A DNA stretch of 64,000 nucleotides from VGLO01 sp964599285 (GCA_964599285.1 CAZREI010000002.1:1-64000), one strand, 5' to 3'; counted from the stretch's first letter, positions 23,405-31,078 are shown. Numbers and translations: made by a program. The notes: generated by a model from the letters alone, not told the origin.

Positions 23405-23764
23405 ATGACTCAGGAAAATCGTAGGGTTATTAGAGATACGGTTTTCGGCCTTCTGCGACAACGCCTAGAAAAGCGAGAAAAGATCATTGCGAAATCATGG
23501 GAATATTTGAAAGTGAAAGGTATTCCCAGAGAAGAGTTTGAAGAATGGTGGCGAGAAAGGTTTCCCTCTTGCCCAAAATGCGGATTCGGTTGCAGTTCAA
23601 CTTTTATGCATTGTCCTGAATGCGGTACCCGATTGCCCCTTCCCAAAACCATTGAACAGCTCGACGACAGAGAAGAGGAAATGGTTGGATACAGCCACAT
23701 TGCTCACCACCTCCAAAAAGCAGACGGTTTAAACTTCTGCGTAGATTGTGGCAAAAAACTTTGA
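23405..23764 (+). CDS. zinc-ribbon protein in a self-contained cassette
   Basis: 119 residues: a charged helical N-terminus (about 1-50) and then CPKCGFGCSS...MHCPECG (double CxxC ribbon, about 56-75) and a last FCVDCG near the C-terminus. Perhaps a nucleic-acid or protein-binding adaptor; not a known family to me. SD GGGAG about 9 bases before ATG, leader TTCCTCTTTTCACGGGAG, own promoter and terminator. Confidence 0.75.
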   Translation: MTQENRRVIRDTVFGLLRQRLEKREKIIAKSWEYLKVKGIPREEFEEWWRERFPSCPKCGFGCSSTFMHCPECGTRLPLPKTIEQLDDREEEMVGYSHIAHHLQKADGLNFCVDCGKKL

Positions 23765-23775
23765 CCTTCGTACAT

Positions 23776-23805
23776 GCCCGGCTGGATTTCCGTCGGGCTT
23801 TTTTA
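23776..23805 (+). terminator. intrinsic terminator of the gene at 23405
   Basis: GCCCG/CGGGC stem then six T. Confidence 0.85.
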
Positions 23806-23816
23806 TTGTAAGACTC

Positions 23817-23898
23817 TGGATTGCCACGTCTCCGACTACGGTCGGGACTCGCAATGACGACGTTATTCGTAATTCGATAAAATTCGTAATTCGTAGGA
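23817..23898. repeat. GGATTGCC...CGCAATGACG palindrome plus ATTCGTAATTCG words
   Basis: GGATTGCCACGTCTCCGAC ... GGGACTCGCAATGACGACG, then GTTATTCGTAATTCG; fills up to the fusA stop. Confidence 0.75.
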
Positions 23899-25974
23899 TT
23901 ACTTTGTCTTCCCTTCGATTATTTGTTGCGCGACATTTGAAGGCACTTGTTCATATGAATTAAATTCCATGGTAAATGACGCTCGTCCTTCCGTTAGAGA
24001 GCGAAGGGCCGTCGCGTATCCAAACATTTCTGACAATGGCACCATGGCGTCCAGTACCTTCATGCCAACGCGCTCATGAGTTTGCTCAATTTTTCCACGC
24101 CTTGAATTTAAGTCAGATATAACCGGACCAAAAAATGCTTCGGGAGTGATGACTTCCGTTTTCATGATTGGCTCCAAAATGACTGGCTTGGCTTTTTTGG
24201 CGCCAGCTTGCACGGCCATACTTCCTGCAATTTTAAAAGCAAATTCTGAAGAGTCAACATCGTGGAAAGACCCGTCATACAGCGTAACTTGCACGTCCAC
24301 CATGGGGTAACCGGCAATAATTCCCTTGTCTAGCGCTTCAATAATTCCCTTTTCGGTTGGCTTGATAAATTCTTTGGGAATGGCGCCTCCTTTAATTTCA
24401 TCCACAAATTCAAAACCCTTGCCCCGTTCCAGCGGCTTTAATCTAATCAACACGTGGCCGTATTGGCCTTTGCCTCCGGACTGGCGCACATATTTTTCTT
24501 CAGCTTCTGATTCGCCGGTGATGGTTTCCTTGTAAGCCACCTGCGGCCGGCCAAAGTTTGCGTCCACGTTAAACTCGCGCCGCAGCCTATCCTGAATAAT
24601 ATCCAAATGCAATTCCCCCATGCCAGAAATAATGGTTTCGCCCGTTTCAATATCTTCTTTAATTCTAAAGGTTGGGTCTTCTTGTGTCAGTTTTCTGATA
24701 GAAGCAATTAACTTTTCCTGGTCGGCTTTGGTTTTTGGCTCCACGCGCATGCTGATGACCGGTTCAGGGAAGGAAATTTTTTCCAAAACCACCGGCTTGT
24801 CTTTGTCGCACAATGTGTGGCCGGTTGAAGTATCTTTTAAACCAACTGTGGCGCCAATTTCGCCGGCATACAGCACATCTAATTCTTCGCGGCTGTTTGA
24901 CTTCATGCGCAAAATTCGGGCGATTCTTTCCTGCTCGCCGGTTACGGAATTTAATACATACGTGCCTTTATTTAAGGTGCCAGAATACACTCTAAAAAAC
25001 GTCAGCTGGCCGACAAAAGGATCCGTGGCAACTTTAAATACCAGCGCGGCAAAGGGTTCTGAATCAGAAAATTTCCGTTCAATTTCTGCGCCGGTTTTAG
25101 GATCCGTGCCCTTGACCATGCCAATATCGGCTGGCGATGGCAGGTAATCTATGACGGCGTCCAAAATAAATTGTGTGCCCTTATTTTTCAAAGCTGAACC
25201 GCAAAATACCGGCACCAGTTTGAAAGCCAAACAAGCTTTTCGCATCGCTACCATTAATTCCTCGTTGGAAATTTCTTCGCCTCCCAGCAATTTGTTGGTT
25301 AAGGTATCGTCTTCGCCGGCAATTCGGTCCACCATTTTTTCGCGCCAAGCTTTGGCTTTTTCCATCATATCAGCGGGAATTTCGCGCTCTTCCACTTTTT
25401 CTCCTTTCTCACCTTCAAAATAAATAGCTTTCATTTTTAGCAAATCAATCACTGCCGATAAGTTTTCTTCTTCGCCGATGGGAATGGTCATAGCCACCGC
25501 GTTTTTGGTCAGTTTATCTAAAATACTTTGAAAAGATTTTTCAAAACTGCCACCCATTCTATCCAATTTATTGATAAAACAAACCCGAGGTGTGCCGTAT
25601 TTATCAGCCTGGCGCCAGACGGTTTCCGATTGCGGTTCCACGCCAGCAACTCCGTCAAAAACCACCACCGCGCCGTCAAGTACGCGCAAAGATCGCTGCA
25701 CTTCAGCCGTAAAATCAATGTGGCCAGGGGTGTCAATTAAGTTCATTTGGATTCCCTTCCAGTGCATGGTAATAGCGGCGGCGGTGATGGTAATTCCGCG
25801 CTCGCGTTCCTGTGGCATCCAATCCATCACGGTATCGCCCTCGTGCACTTCCCCAATTTTGTGCGAAACTCCGGTATAAAACAAAAGCCGCTCAGACACG
25901 GTAGTTTTACCAGCGTCTATGTGAGCGATAATTCCGAAGTTACGTAGTTTTTCTAATGGGTATTGACGAGACAT
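23899..25974 (-). CDS. fusA: elongation factor G
   Basis: 691 residues from ATG at 25974 (MSRQYPLEKLRNFGIIAHID). GTPase motifs AHIDAGKTT (17-25), DTPGH (about 81) and NKLDR (about 137); all five domains present to the C-terminal GYATALRSLTEGRASFTMEF. Translocates tRNA and mRNA. A second copy of its first 17 codons lies at 26950-27002. The -35 box of a plus-strand promoter overlaps its start codon. Confidence 0.98.
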   Translation of the reverse strand: MSRQYPLEKLRNFGIIAHIDAGKTTVSERLLFYTGVSHKIGEVHEGDTVMDWMPQERERGITITAAAITMHWKGIQMNLIDTPGHIDFTAEVQRSLRVLDGAVVVFDGVAGVEPQSETVWRQADKYGTPRVCFINKLDRMGGSFEKSFQSILDKLTKNAVAMTIPIGEEENLSAVIDLLKMKAIYFEGEKGEKVEEREIPADMMEKAKAWREKMVDRIAGEDDTLTNKLLGGEEISNEELMVAMRKACLAFKLVPVFCGSALKNKGTQFILDAVIDYLPSPADIGMVKGTDPKTGAEIERKFSDSEPFAALVFKVATDPFVGQLTFFRVYSGTLNKGTYVLNSVTGEQERIARILRMKSNSREELDVLYAGEIGATVGLKDTSTGHTLCDKDKPVVLEKISFPEPVISMRVEPKTKADQEKLIASIRKLTQEDPTFRIKEDIETGETIISGMGELHLDIIQDRLRREFNVDANFGRPQVAYKETITGESEAEEKYVRQSGGKGQYGHVLIRLKPLERGKGFEFVDEIKGGAIPKEFIKPTEKGIIEALDKGIIAGYPMVDVQVTLYDGSFHDVDSSEFAFKIAGSMAVQAGAKKAKPVILEPIMKTEVITPEAFFGPVISDLNSRRGKIEQTHERVGMKVLDAMVPLSEMFGYATALRSLTEGRASFTMEFNSYEQVPSNVAQQIIEGKTK

Positions 25975-26002
25975 TGACAAATTATAGTTTATTGTTTATA
26001 TT
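25974..26002 (+). promoter_or_regulatory. promoter of the gene at 26043
   Basis: TTGACA-17-TATATT; the first T is also the last base of the complementary fusA start codon. ATG 40 bases past the -10. Confidence 0.8.
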
Positions 26003-26042
26003 AAATATAGTTTCGAAACTATATTTTACTAGGAGGTGAGAC

Positions 26043-26261
26043 ATGTTTGAGTATGCAGTTGTTCGTTTTGGTGCGTTCGAACCAGATGCAGCGGATGAGG
26101 TGGTGAAAACCGCGAACGCAAGGGCGCAAGATGGATGGCGCCTTGTATCTGTGTGCGCCGTCAAGCCCACCTCAACCTACTCATACGTCCTTCCGCAAGA
26201 GGGACAAGGTAGCACCGAAAAAGTACCCACAATCGCCGCTTTTTTCGAAAGGAAGAAGTAG
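26043..26261 (+). CDS. small DUF4177-like protein in a self-contained cassette
   Basis: 72 residues. The pattern MFEYAVVRFG...ANARAQDGWRLVSVC resembles the DUF4177 family (short beta-strand, helix, DGWELV-type strand), which has no known function. Strong SD AGGAGGTGAGAC before ATG; the leader has a TATAGTTTCGAAACTATA palindrome. Own promoter and terminator, divergent from fusA. Confidence 0.7.
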   Translation: MFEYAVVRFGAFEPDAADEVVKTANARAQDGWRLVSVCAVKPTSTYSYVLPQEGQGSTEKVPTIAAFFERKK

Positions 26262-26278
26262 GAGGATTAACGAGCGAG

Positions 26279-26309
26279 GCGCCAACCCAAAAAGTTGGCG
26301 CATTTTTTT
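26279..26309 (+). terminator. intrinsic terminator of the gene at 26043
   Basis: GCGCCAAC/GTTGGCGC stem with ATTTTTTT; the T run overlaps the toxin stop codon. Confidence 0.9.
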
Positions 26310-26568
26310 ACCTGTAAATATCCTTCCGGTGACCAATTTCTACGAATACTGCTTCATCTTTACTTTCAAAACAATAAATAACTCTATACTCGCTTGTTAA
26401 TCTTAAAGAATAAAATCCATTAAATTTTCCAGAAAGTTTTTTAACATGAAGGCGGGTGTCATGTTGGTCAGTTCTAAAAATATCTGTTTGCCGCAGGAGT
26501 AATTCTTTTATTTTCAGGGGCAAATTACTTGCATCTTTTAAAAAAGATTTTCTTAAAACAACTTTCAT
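26308..26568 (-). CDS. RelE/ParE-superfamily toxin
   Basis: 86 residues, typical RelE-fold size. MKVVLRKSFLKDASNLPLKI at the start, KKLSGKFNGFYSLRLTSEYR (about 43-62) and VIYCFESKDEAVFVEIGHRK at the end match RelE/YafQ/HigB-like mRNA interferases that cut mRNA on the ribosome. The C-terminal GHRKDIY is the usual place of catalytic residues. Overlaps the upstream partner by 4 bases, as toxin-antitoxin pairs do. Confidence 0.85.
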   Translation of the reverse strand: MKVVLRKSFLKDASNLPLKIKELLLRQTDIFRTDQHDTRLHVKKLSGKFNGFYSLRLTSEYRVIYCFESKDEAVFVEIGHRKDIYR

Positions 26569-26912
26569 TTTGAAATAAGCTTTAGGAAATCTCTTTTATT
26601 GGTATAAACAACCGACCCACGCCTATCTTTTGCATTCTTTAAAACCCTTTTTACAAAATTGGGATTATACTCACCCTCACGGTCAACACCACCACTTAAA
26701 CGATACTTTTTCTTAACCTGTCCCATTGAATAAGTCCGTCCTGTTTTAACATCTTCTTGGCCCAACCTGATTTGCTTTATGGCCCAATTACTTAAAGCTT
26801 CTTTTTTACCTACTTTTTTGGTTTTTCTAGCGCCAGCTAAAACCAACCTTTTAACAAAAGCTAAATCTTTTTCCAGTCTATTAATTTTTTTCTCTAAAAG
26901 TCTGTTGGTCAT
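26565..26912 (-). CDS. putative antitoxin partner of the RelE-like toxin
   Basis: 115 residues, basic. A coiled-coil start (LLEKKINRLEKDLAFVKRLV, 4-23), then TYSMGQVKKKYRLS, which could be a DNA-binding or toxin-binding part. Not a known antitoxin family to me; assigned by position directly before and overlapping the toxin. The long C-terminal part SVVYTNKRDFLKLISK is unusual. A promoter (26919-26946) ends 6 bases before the ATG, so the mRNA is probably leaderless. Confidence 0.65.
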   Translation of the reverse strand: MTNRLLEKKINRLEKDLAFVKRLVLAGARKTKKVGKKEALSNWAIKQIRLGQEDVKTGRTYSMGQVKKKYRLSGGVDREGEYNPNFVKRVLKNAKDRRGSVVYTNKRDFLKLISK

Positions 26913-26918
26913 GGACTT

Positions 26919-26946
26919 ATTTTAGTGTATTCTTTGTGAAAGTCAA
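26919..26946 (-). promoter_or_regulatory. promoter of the toxin-antitoxin pair
   Basis: TTGACT-16-TAAAAT, ending 6 bases before the antitoxin ATG. Confidence 0.65.
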
Positions 26947-26949
26947 TTT

Positions 26950-27002
26950 TGAGCAATAATTCCAAAGTTACGCATTTTTTCTATTGGACATTGTCTTGAC
27001 AT
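26950..27002 (-). pseudogene. displaced second copy of the fusA 5' end
   Basis: Reads MSRQCPIEKMRNFGIIA on the minus strand against MSRQYPLEKLRNFGIIA of the real gene; 43 of 53 bases match by hand. It breaks off after 17 codons, where the antitoxin promoter begins. Confidence 0.88.
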
Positions 27003-27024
27003 AAATATATTAAAAATATATGAT
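26996..27024 (+). promoter_or_regulatory. promoter of the gene at 27077
   Basis: TTGACA-17-TATGAT; the -35 box overlaps the start codon of the fusA remnant, as the 25974 promoter does with the real fusA. Confidence 0.85.
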
Positions 27025-27076
27025 TGGGACGTGTAATACTTCTCTCGCCTTTTGCTCTTACAAGAAGAGAAATCTT

Positions 27077-27334
27077 ATGGCGGAACGAATCTTTCCGAAA
27101 GGCGTGCGGACAAGGGGTAACGTAATCAAATTTCGAACGGAGGATGGAAAGGAAATTTCCGAGTACGTCGAATTCCGAAAGAAGGAAGATGACGAAACGC
27201 TCATTGTCTTTTTAAGGGACACAAATCGTTATCTCACCCACAATCCCTTGAAGGACGGAGACAAGTGGACATATCATTACGCACATCACGAGGTTCACAG
27301 AGAACTAGGTAGGGTGACAATCGTCACCGATTAG
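27077..27334 (+). CDS. 85-residue hypothetical protein in a self-contained cassette
   Basis: Start at ATG 27077 (MAERIFPKGVRTRGNVIKFR). Charged beta-rich protein with HNPLKDGDKWTYHYAHHEVH; no membrane segment or cysteine pair, not recognised. The leader GCTCTTACAAGAAGAGAAATC can fold CTCTT/AAGAG over the weak ribosome binding site. Own promoter and terminator, opposite to rpsG and fusA. Confidence 0.65.
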   Translation: MAERIFPKGVRTRGNVIKFRTEDGKEISEYVEFRKKEDDETLIVFLRDTNRYLTHNPLKDGDKWTYHYAHHEVHRELGRVTIVTD

Positions 27335-27355
27335 CCTCAAAAGGGCTGGATACAA

Positions 27356-27386
27356 ACACGCGAAACGAATTTCGCGTGTCTTTTTT
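27356..27386 (+). terminator. intrinsic terminator of the gene at 27077
   Basis: ACACGCGAAA-cgaa-TTTCGCGTGT, then C and six T. Confidence 0.92.
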
Positions 27387-27395
27387 ATCTCAAAA

Positions 27396-27860
27396 TTATC
27401 TTGCAAAGTGAGCAAATGCCTTGTTTGCCTCCGCCATCCTATGCGTATCGTTCTTTTTCTTCATCGCGTTGCCTTCGTTGTTTGAACAGGCAATCAATTC
27501 TTCGCTCAATTTAATGGCCATGCCTTTGCCTTTTTTATTTCTTGCGGCGTCTAAAATCCATTTAATCGCCAAGTCTAATTTCCGTTCTTGCCGAACTTCC
27601 ATAGGAACTTGGTAGGTCGCTCCCCCAACTCGCTTTGGTTTTACTTCCAATAACGGAGAAACGTTTTCAATAGCTTTGCCAAAAACCTCCAGTGGTTCTT
27701 TCTGGGTTTTTTCTTTTATAATATTAAAAGAATCGTACACAATTCTTTGTGCTACGGTTTTTTTGCCGTCTTTCATTACCTTGTTAATCAGTTGGGCAAC
27801 GACCAGGTCATTGTAGACCGAGTCGGGTGAAATTTTTCGTTTCTTAAATGCTCGTCGCAT
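27396..27860 (-). CDS. rpsG: 30S ribosomal protein S7
   Basis: 154 residues: MRRAFKKRKISPDSVYNDLV, RVGGATYQVPMEVRQERKLD (about 78-97), ending NDTHRMAEANKAFAHFAR. uS7, head assembly initiator. In the str order rpsL-rpsG-fusA; fusA is now 1.4 kb away because of the inserted genes. Confidence 0.98.
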   Translation of the reverse strand: MRRAFKKRKISPDSVYNDLVVAQLINKVMKDGKKTVAQRIVYDSFNIIKEKTQKEPLEVFGKAIENVSPLLEVKPKRVGGATYQVPMEVRQERKLDLAIKWILDAARNKKGKGMAIKLSEELIACSNNEGNAMKKKNDTHRMAEANKAFAHFAR

Positions 27861-27867
27861 AATCCTT

Positions 27868-27968
27868 TGATATTTATTCGCCTTGGCGAATGATACTTAG
27901 AGATATTTGCGCGCCTCGCGCGCGATATTTTTCTAGTATCTATTAATATCCGTAATATCTATTAATAT
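27868..27968. repeat. spacer palindrome, family 7
   Basis: TTTGATATTTATTCGCC, GGCGAATGATACTTAG; GCGCGCCTCGCGCGC hairpin inside. Near-identical to 15388-15490; fills rpsL-rpsG gap. Confidence 0.9.
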
Positions 27969-28379
27969 CTACTTTTTCAGTTTCGTTCCATACCTCGATC
28001 TTCCCTGCTTTCGGTTTTCTACTCCTGTCGTATCCAAAATGCCACGGACAATGTGGTATCTGACTCCGGGCAAGTCCTTTACCCTGCCGCCTCTGATTAA
28101 TACCACGCTGTGTTCTTGCAAGTTGTGGCCTTCGCCAGGAATGTAGGCTGTCACCTCCATACCGTTGGACAGTTTTACCCTGGCAACTTTACGCAAAGCC
28201 GAGTTTGGTTTTCTTGGCGTTTGGGTAAATACCTTAATGCACACGCCGCGCTTAAAGGGCGATGGGTAGTGTGATGGCCGGTTTTGCAAAGCATTAAAAC
28301 CAAACTGCAAAGCCACGCCCTTCTTTTTGGCTTTAATGGATCTTCTGGGTTTTTTAATGAGTTGATGAATCGTAGGCAT
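27969..28379 (-). CDS. rpsL: 30S ribosomal protein S12
   Basis: 136 residues from ATG at 28379 (MPTIHQLIKKPRRSIKAKKK). uS12 decoding-centre signatures: TPRKPNSALRKVARVKLSNG (about 46-65) and PGEGHNLQEHSVVLIRGGRV (about 76-95), PGVRYHIVRG. Streptomycin-site lysine (KPNSALRK) is present. Slightly long around residues 25-40. No Shine-Dalgarno site; family-1 palindrome 6 bases upstream. Confidence 0.98.
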   Translation of the reverse strand: MPTIHQLIKKPRRSIKAKKKGVALQFGFNALQNRPSHYPSPFKRGVCIKVFTQTPRKPNSALRKVARVKLSNGMEVTAYIPGEGHNLQEHSVVLIRGGRVKDLPGVRYHIVRGILDTTGVENRKQGRSRYGTKLKK

Positions 28380-28385
28380 TTTCTT

Positions 28386-28535
28386 GGAGTAGTCACGAAT
28401 ATACAAATACGATCAAATATACAAATATACAAATGTGAAGATTGCTTCGGCGCTCCTCGCAATGACGGACGGAACGGATTTGTATATTGGTAAAATTTGT
28501 ATATTATTTTAGATTTGTATATTAGTGATTACTCC
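28386..28535. repeat. spacer palindrome, family 1
   Basis: GGAGTAGTCACGAATATAC ... ATTAGTGATTACTCC with a GATTGCTTCGGCGC...CGCAATGACGG core. Confidence 0.92.
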
Positions 28536-28613
28536 TTCTAAAAAAGAATAAGCGCACTGCGCTCAATACCTGCAAGTCTATCAAAAAAAATAATGAGAGT
28601 CAATACTCGCGGG

Positions 28614-29237
28614 CTACATTCCCGTAATTACGTGGAACAACGAGTCGGTAACGGTCCCCAATCCTTGCAGGCCGCCAAAGAAAATGACAAAAATTAAAAT
28701 GAAAATTCCGTATTGCTGCAAAAACATTTTTGCTTTTTGAAACTGGGTGGGAATAAAGGTAAACAAAATCCATGATCCGTCCAGCGGAGGAATGGGCACC
28801 AGGTTAAAAAGAGCCAAGATAATATTAATGTGAACAATAAAAGAAAAAATAATCAGCAATCCGGAAAACGTCGCAAAAAAAGCTGGTGAAAACAGACGCA
28901 TGGGCAGGCCAAACACCAGCGCCAGGGCAATGTTTGACAGGGGCCCGGCGATGGCGACTTTCAGCGACCCCCAAGCTTGGTCGCGAAAATTATAGGGATT
29001 AATGGGAACCGGCTTGGCCCAGCCTACCAAAATGGGGCTGCCGCTGATAAAAAGCAACAAAGGCAAGGCGATGGACCCGAAAAGATCCAAGTGCTTGATG
29101 GGGTTTAAGGTTAGCCGCCCTTGGTACTTTGCCGTCGGGTCGCCCAATGAATAAGCCACGTAGCCATGCGCCAGTTCGTGGATAATAACGGAAAATAACA
29201 GGACAACTAAGGAAAAGATGGTAATGATAATGTCCAT
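28614..29237 (-). CDS. site-2 protease family membrane metalloprotease (M50)
   Basis: 207 residues, five to six membrane segments. Zinc motif HELAH at about 20-24 in the first segment (VIIHELAHGYVAYSLGD), the KPVPINPYNF stretch near 75 and the second catalytic NLVPIPPLDG near 147 (Asp ligand). Short SpoIVFB/Rip-like form without PDZ or CBS domain. Intramembrane proteolysis; substrate unknown. Divergent from rpmB. Confidence 0.88.
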   Translation of the reverse strand: MDIIITIFSLVVLLFSVIIHELAHGYVAYSLGDPTAKYQGRLTLNPIKHLDLFGSIALPLLLFISGSPILVGWAKPVPINPYNFRDQAWGSLKVAIAGPLSNIALALVFGLPMRLFSPAFFATFSGLLIIFSFIVHINIILALFNLVPIPPLDGSWILFTFIPTQFQKAKMFLQQYGIFILIFVIFFGGLQGLGTVTDSLFHVITGM

Positions 29238-29287
29238 GGTTTATTTGTACTACATATTGCAAAAAATAGAAAGATAAGATACTATGT

Positions 29288-29417
29288 AATTATTCTAATT
29301 GCTCTAATTGACCTAATTATTCTAAGGAATGTCTAATTTCTAAAACGAACGGTTTGCATATTTTGAAGTTGGGATTTATTTAGGTTAATTAGAATAATTA
29401 GGTTAATTAGAATAATT
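29288..29417. repeat. palindrome, family 8 (9-nt TCTAATTGA)
   Basis: TTATTCTAATTGCTCTAATTG ... AATTAGGTTAATTAGAAT; 9-base steps. Between the divergent M50 gene and rpmB. Confidence 0.9.
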
Positions 29418-29424
29418 TCAAAAC

Positions 29425-29613
29425 ATGGCTTCTAAAATTTGTTCAATCTGCGCCAAAAAATCTTCCATGGGATGGACGCTGGTCAAACTGCGCGGAAAAT
29501 ATAATCCCACCCAAAAAGTACGCAAGTACCCGAATTTGCAATGGACGCGCAATGCTTCAGGCGAGCGCGTACTCGCTTGCGCCAAATGCATTAAAGCTTT
29601 AGCAAAAGTTTAA
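29425..29613 (+). CDS. rpmB: 50S ribosomal protein L28
   Basis: 62 residues: MASKICSICAKKSSMGWTLV, KVRKYPNLQWTRNASGERVL, ACAKCIKALAKV. Cysteine pairs CSIC and CAKC make the zinc-binding form of bL28. One of the few conserved genes on the plus strand. Its last codons form a 13-bp hairpin with the downstream sequence. Confidence 0.92.
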   Translation: MASKICSICAKKSSMGWTLVKLRGKYNPTQKVRKYPNLQWTRNASGERVLACAKCIKALAKV

Positions 29614-29621
29614 TGCATTTG
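29583..29621. repeat. hairpin formed by the rpmB 3' end and its inverted copy
   Basis: CAAATGCATTAAA (coding) pairs perfectly with TTTAATGCATTTG, which contains the stop codon. Confidence 0.85.
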
Positions 29622-29826
29622 CACAAAGGGGGTCGGGGAAATTGGGTATTTCCCCGTGAAGGAAAACAGCTTGCCGAAGGCAAGAGTTAGAAACCGTGGG
29701 TTTCTAAGGAGCTCGCCCCGCAGAGGGCGAGTGACAAATGGATTAAGGCAATGGCCAAGTAACAACATTTGACAATTGCCTGTCCGCCAAAGCTTTAGCG
29801 GCGGCGGAACCACTGACATTTAACTG
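29622..29826 (+). other. array of hairpins after rpmB, no ORF
   Basis: Successive stems: GGGGAAAT/ATTTCCCC, CTTGCC/GGCAAG, TTAGAAACC/GGTTTCTAA and CTCGCCC/GGGCGAG, then a GACAATT word and a TCCGCCAAAGCTTTAGCGGCGG palindrome (29781-29808, kin of the in-frame ones). Could be a structured 3' UTR or small RNA; not a known RNA to me. Confidence 0.45.
29781..29808. repeat. intergenic copy of the rplC/atpA palindrome
   Basis: TGTCCGCCAAAGCTTTAGCGG, GCGGCGG; outside genes here, in frame inside rplC and atpA. Confidence 0.7.
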
Positions 29827-29860
29827 CAACAAAAAATCGCCTTTCGGCGGTTTTTTGTTG
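29827..29860 (+). terminator. symmetrical terminator after the rpmB region
   Basis: CAACAAAAAATCGCC-tttc-GGCGGTTTTTTGTTG. Confidence 0.85.
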
Positions 29861-29972
29861 CTCTGGGATCCTTTAAAATTTCTATGAAATTTTAAGTGGG
29901 TATCCTCATGTCCACGACCACAGTCGGAACGAATATTGGATTCCCTAATAAATGATAATATAGAATATTATT

Positions 29973-30138
29973 GGGCTTACCAACTAAGTATTTTTCTACT
30001 GCAAATTAAATCTTTTGGTTGAAAATTTCCAAAAGCTTCGCGGCTTATCGACGTTGCTGATAAGCCTTGTCACTTTTGATAATTTTCAACTTCAAAATCT
30101 TTAATTTTCGTAACGAACAATACTTAGTTGGTAAGCCC
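29973..30138. repeat. nested inverted-repeat element, copy A
   Basis: 20-bp perfect outer arms GGGCTTACCAACTAAGTATT; inside a GTTGAAAATTT/GATAATTTTCAAC stem and GGCTTATC/GATAAGCC stem. Shares inner words (ACTGCAAATT, ATCTTTAATTTTCGTA) with copy B at 45304 but has unrelated outer arms. No gene in 29861-30193. Confidence 0.85.
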
Positions 30139-30193
30139 CAGGAAATCTCAGAGCTACTTTCATTGTACTCCCCCTAAAAACCGTGTCAAGCTC

Positions 30194-30700
30194 TTATTCG
30201 CCCAGCGTGTATTTGGTATAGCTTGGCTTGTGGCTTACCAGCTCTTCGGGTTTAAACCAAACCGCTATTTCGGCCTCTGCTTCTTCGGGCGTCGCGGAAG
30301 CATGGATTAAATTCATAATCGGCATTTCTTTAGCGTCGGCATATCCAAAAGAAACATGGGCAAAGTCTCCGCGGATGGTTCCGGGCAAGGATGCCTTGGG
30401 TTCGGTAGCACCAACCAACTTTCTGACAATTTCCACGATTTCAACTCCCTCATAGACAATCGCAACAATGGGGCCGGAAGTTATCATTTCTATCATCATG
30501 TTCCTTACTTTTTCACCTCGCCGCTTTGCAAGGTCTTCGGTGTAATGTTTTTGGGCCGCATCTTTTTCGGAAACCAACATTTTTAAACCCACCATTTTGG
30601 CGCCAACCCTTTCAAACCGGTGCATGATCTCGCCCACAATCCCCCGCTGCAAGGCATCGGGTTTTAAGAGGACCAGAGTTCTTTGTAAGGTATCTGACAT
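30194..30700 (-). CDS. ndk: nucleoside diphosphate kinase
   Basis: 168 residues from ATG at 30700 (MSDTLQRTLVLLKPDALQRG). Moves phosphate between nucleotides through a His: motif LIHASATPEEAEAEI (about 125-139), where NIIHGSDS is usual, so the residues after the His are changed. Longer than the usual 140, with an insert around AKRRGEKVRNMMIEMITSGP. ATP/GTP-binding stretch GTIRGDFAHVSFG present. The preceding in-frame codons come from a family-4 repeat. Confidence 0.93.
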   Translation of the reverse strand: MSDTLQRTLVLLKPDALQRGIVGEIMHRFERVGAKMVGLKMLVSEKDAAQKHYTEDLAKRRGEKVRNMMIEMITSGPIVAIVYEGVEIVEIVRKLVGATEPKASLPGTIRGDFAHVSFGYADAKEMPIMNLIHASATPEEAEAEIAVWFKPEELVSHKPSYTKYTLGE

Positions 30701-30703
30701 AAT

Positions 30704-30780
30704 GTAACATTTAACAATTGACCATTGACATTTGACCAGCGAAACCAGGTCAACGGTCAAATGTTAATTGTCAACTGTTA
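30704..30780. repeat. spacer palindrome, family 4 (heptamer GACAATT)
   Basis: GTAACATTTAACAATTGACC ... GGTCAAATGTTAATTG; starts 4 bases before the ndk ATG. Confidence 0.9.
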
Positions 30781-30809
30781 TTTGATTATTTTTGCAAAAG
30801 TATTTACTA

Positions 30810-30841
30810 AAAGCGCCGAGCCCCGCGGGGCTCGGCGCTTT
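30810..30841 (-). terminator. GC-rich 32-base palindrome, terminator of the gene at 30917
   Basis: AAAGCGCCGAGCCCCG and its exact complement, ending CTTTTAG on the minus strand. Confidence 0.75.
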
Positions 30842-30916
30842 ATATTCGCATGGGCATATTCGCATACCCGAAAATTTCTCGCATAGGCAGAAATTTTTGG
30901 TTATGCTGTTAGCATG

Positions 30917-31078
30917 CTATTTCTTCATCCCCATAATCTTAAACATTTTCGTTCCGCATTTTTCACAAGTTCCCGTCATTGCGGCCCGTTTGGTGCCTCC
31001 CTTTCCATTCATTTCAACCTGCTTTTCATCTTTCATCATCCGTTTTGCTTTGCACTTTACACAATAAGCTTCAGTCAT
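30917..31078 (-). CDS. DUF5679-like zinc protein
   Basis: 53 residues: MTEAYCVKCKAKRMMKDEKQ ... TGTCEKCGTKMFKIMG. Two CxxC pairs 30 residues apart and the KAKR...D pattern fit the DUF5679 family found in archaea, CPR and some other bacteria; function unknown. Upstream is a family-9 repeat and then the SWIB gene on the same strand. It is short but the cysteine pattern and terminator make it convincing. Confidence 0.85.
   Translation of the reverse strand: MTEAYCVKCKAKRMMKDEKQVEMNGKGGTKRAAMTGTCEKCGTKMFKIMGMKK

Noticed and set aside
30810..30841. GC-rich palindromes (also 36119, 47146, 48501, 61023) as protein operators
   Set aside because: They differ in sequence and lie mainly after stop codons; terminator or repeat core is the simpler reading, although most lack a T run.
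30792..31067. 91-codon plus-strand frame over the DUF5679 gene
   Set aside because: It overlaps a GC palindrome and is antisense to a convincing 53-residue CxxC protein; no SD or family match.
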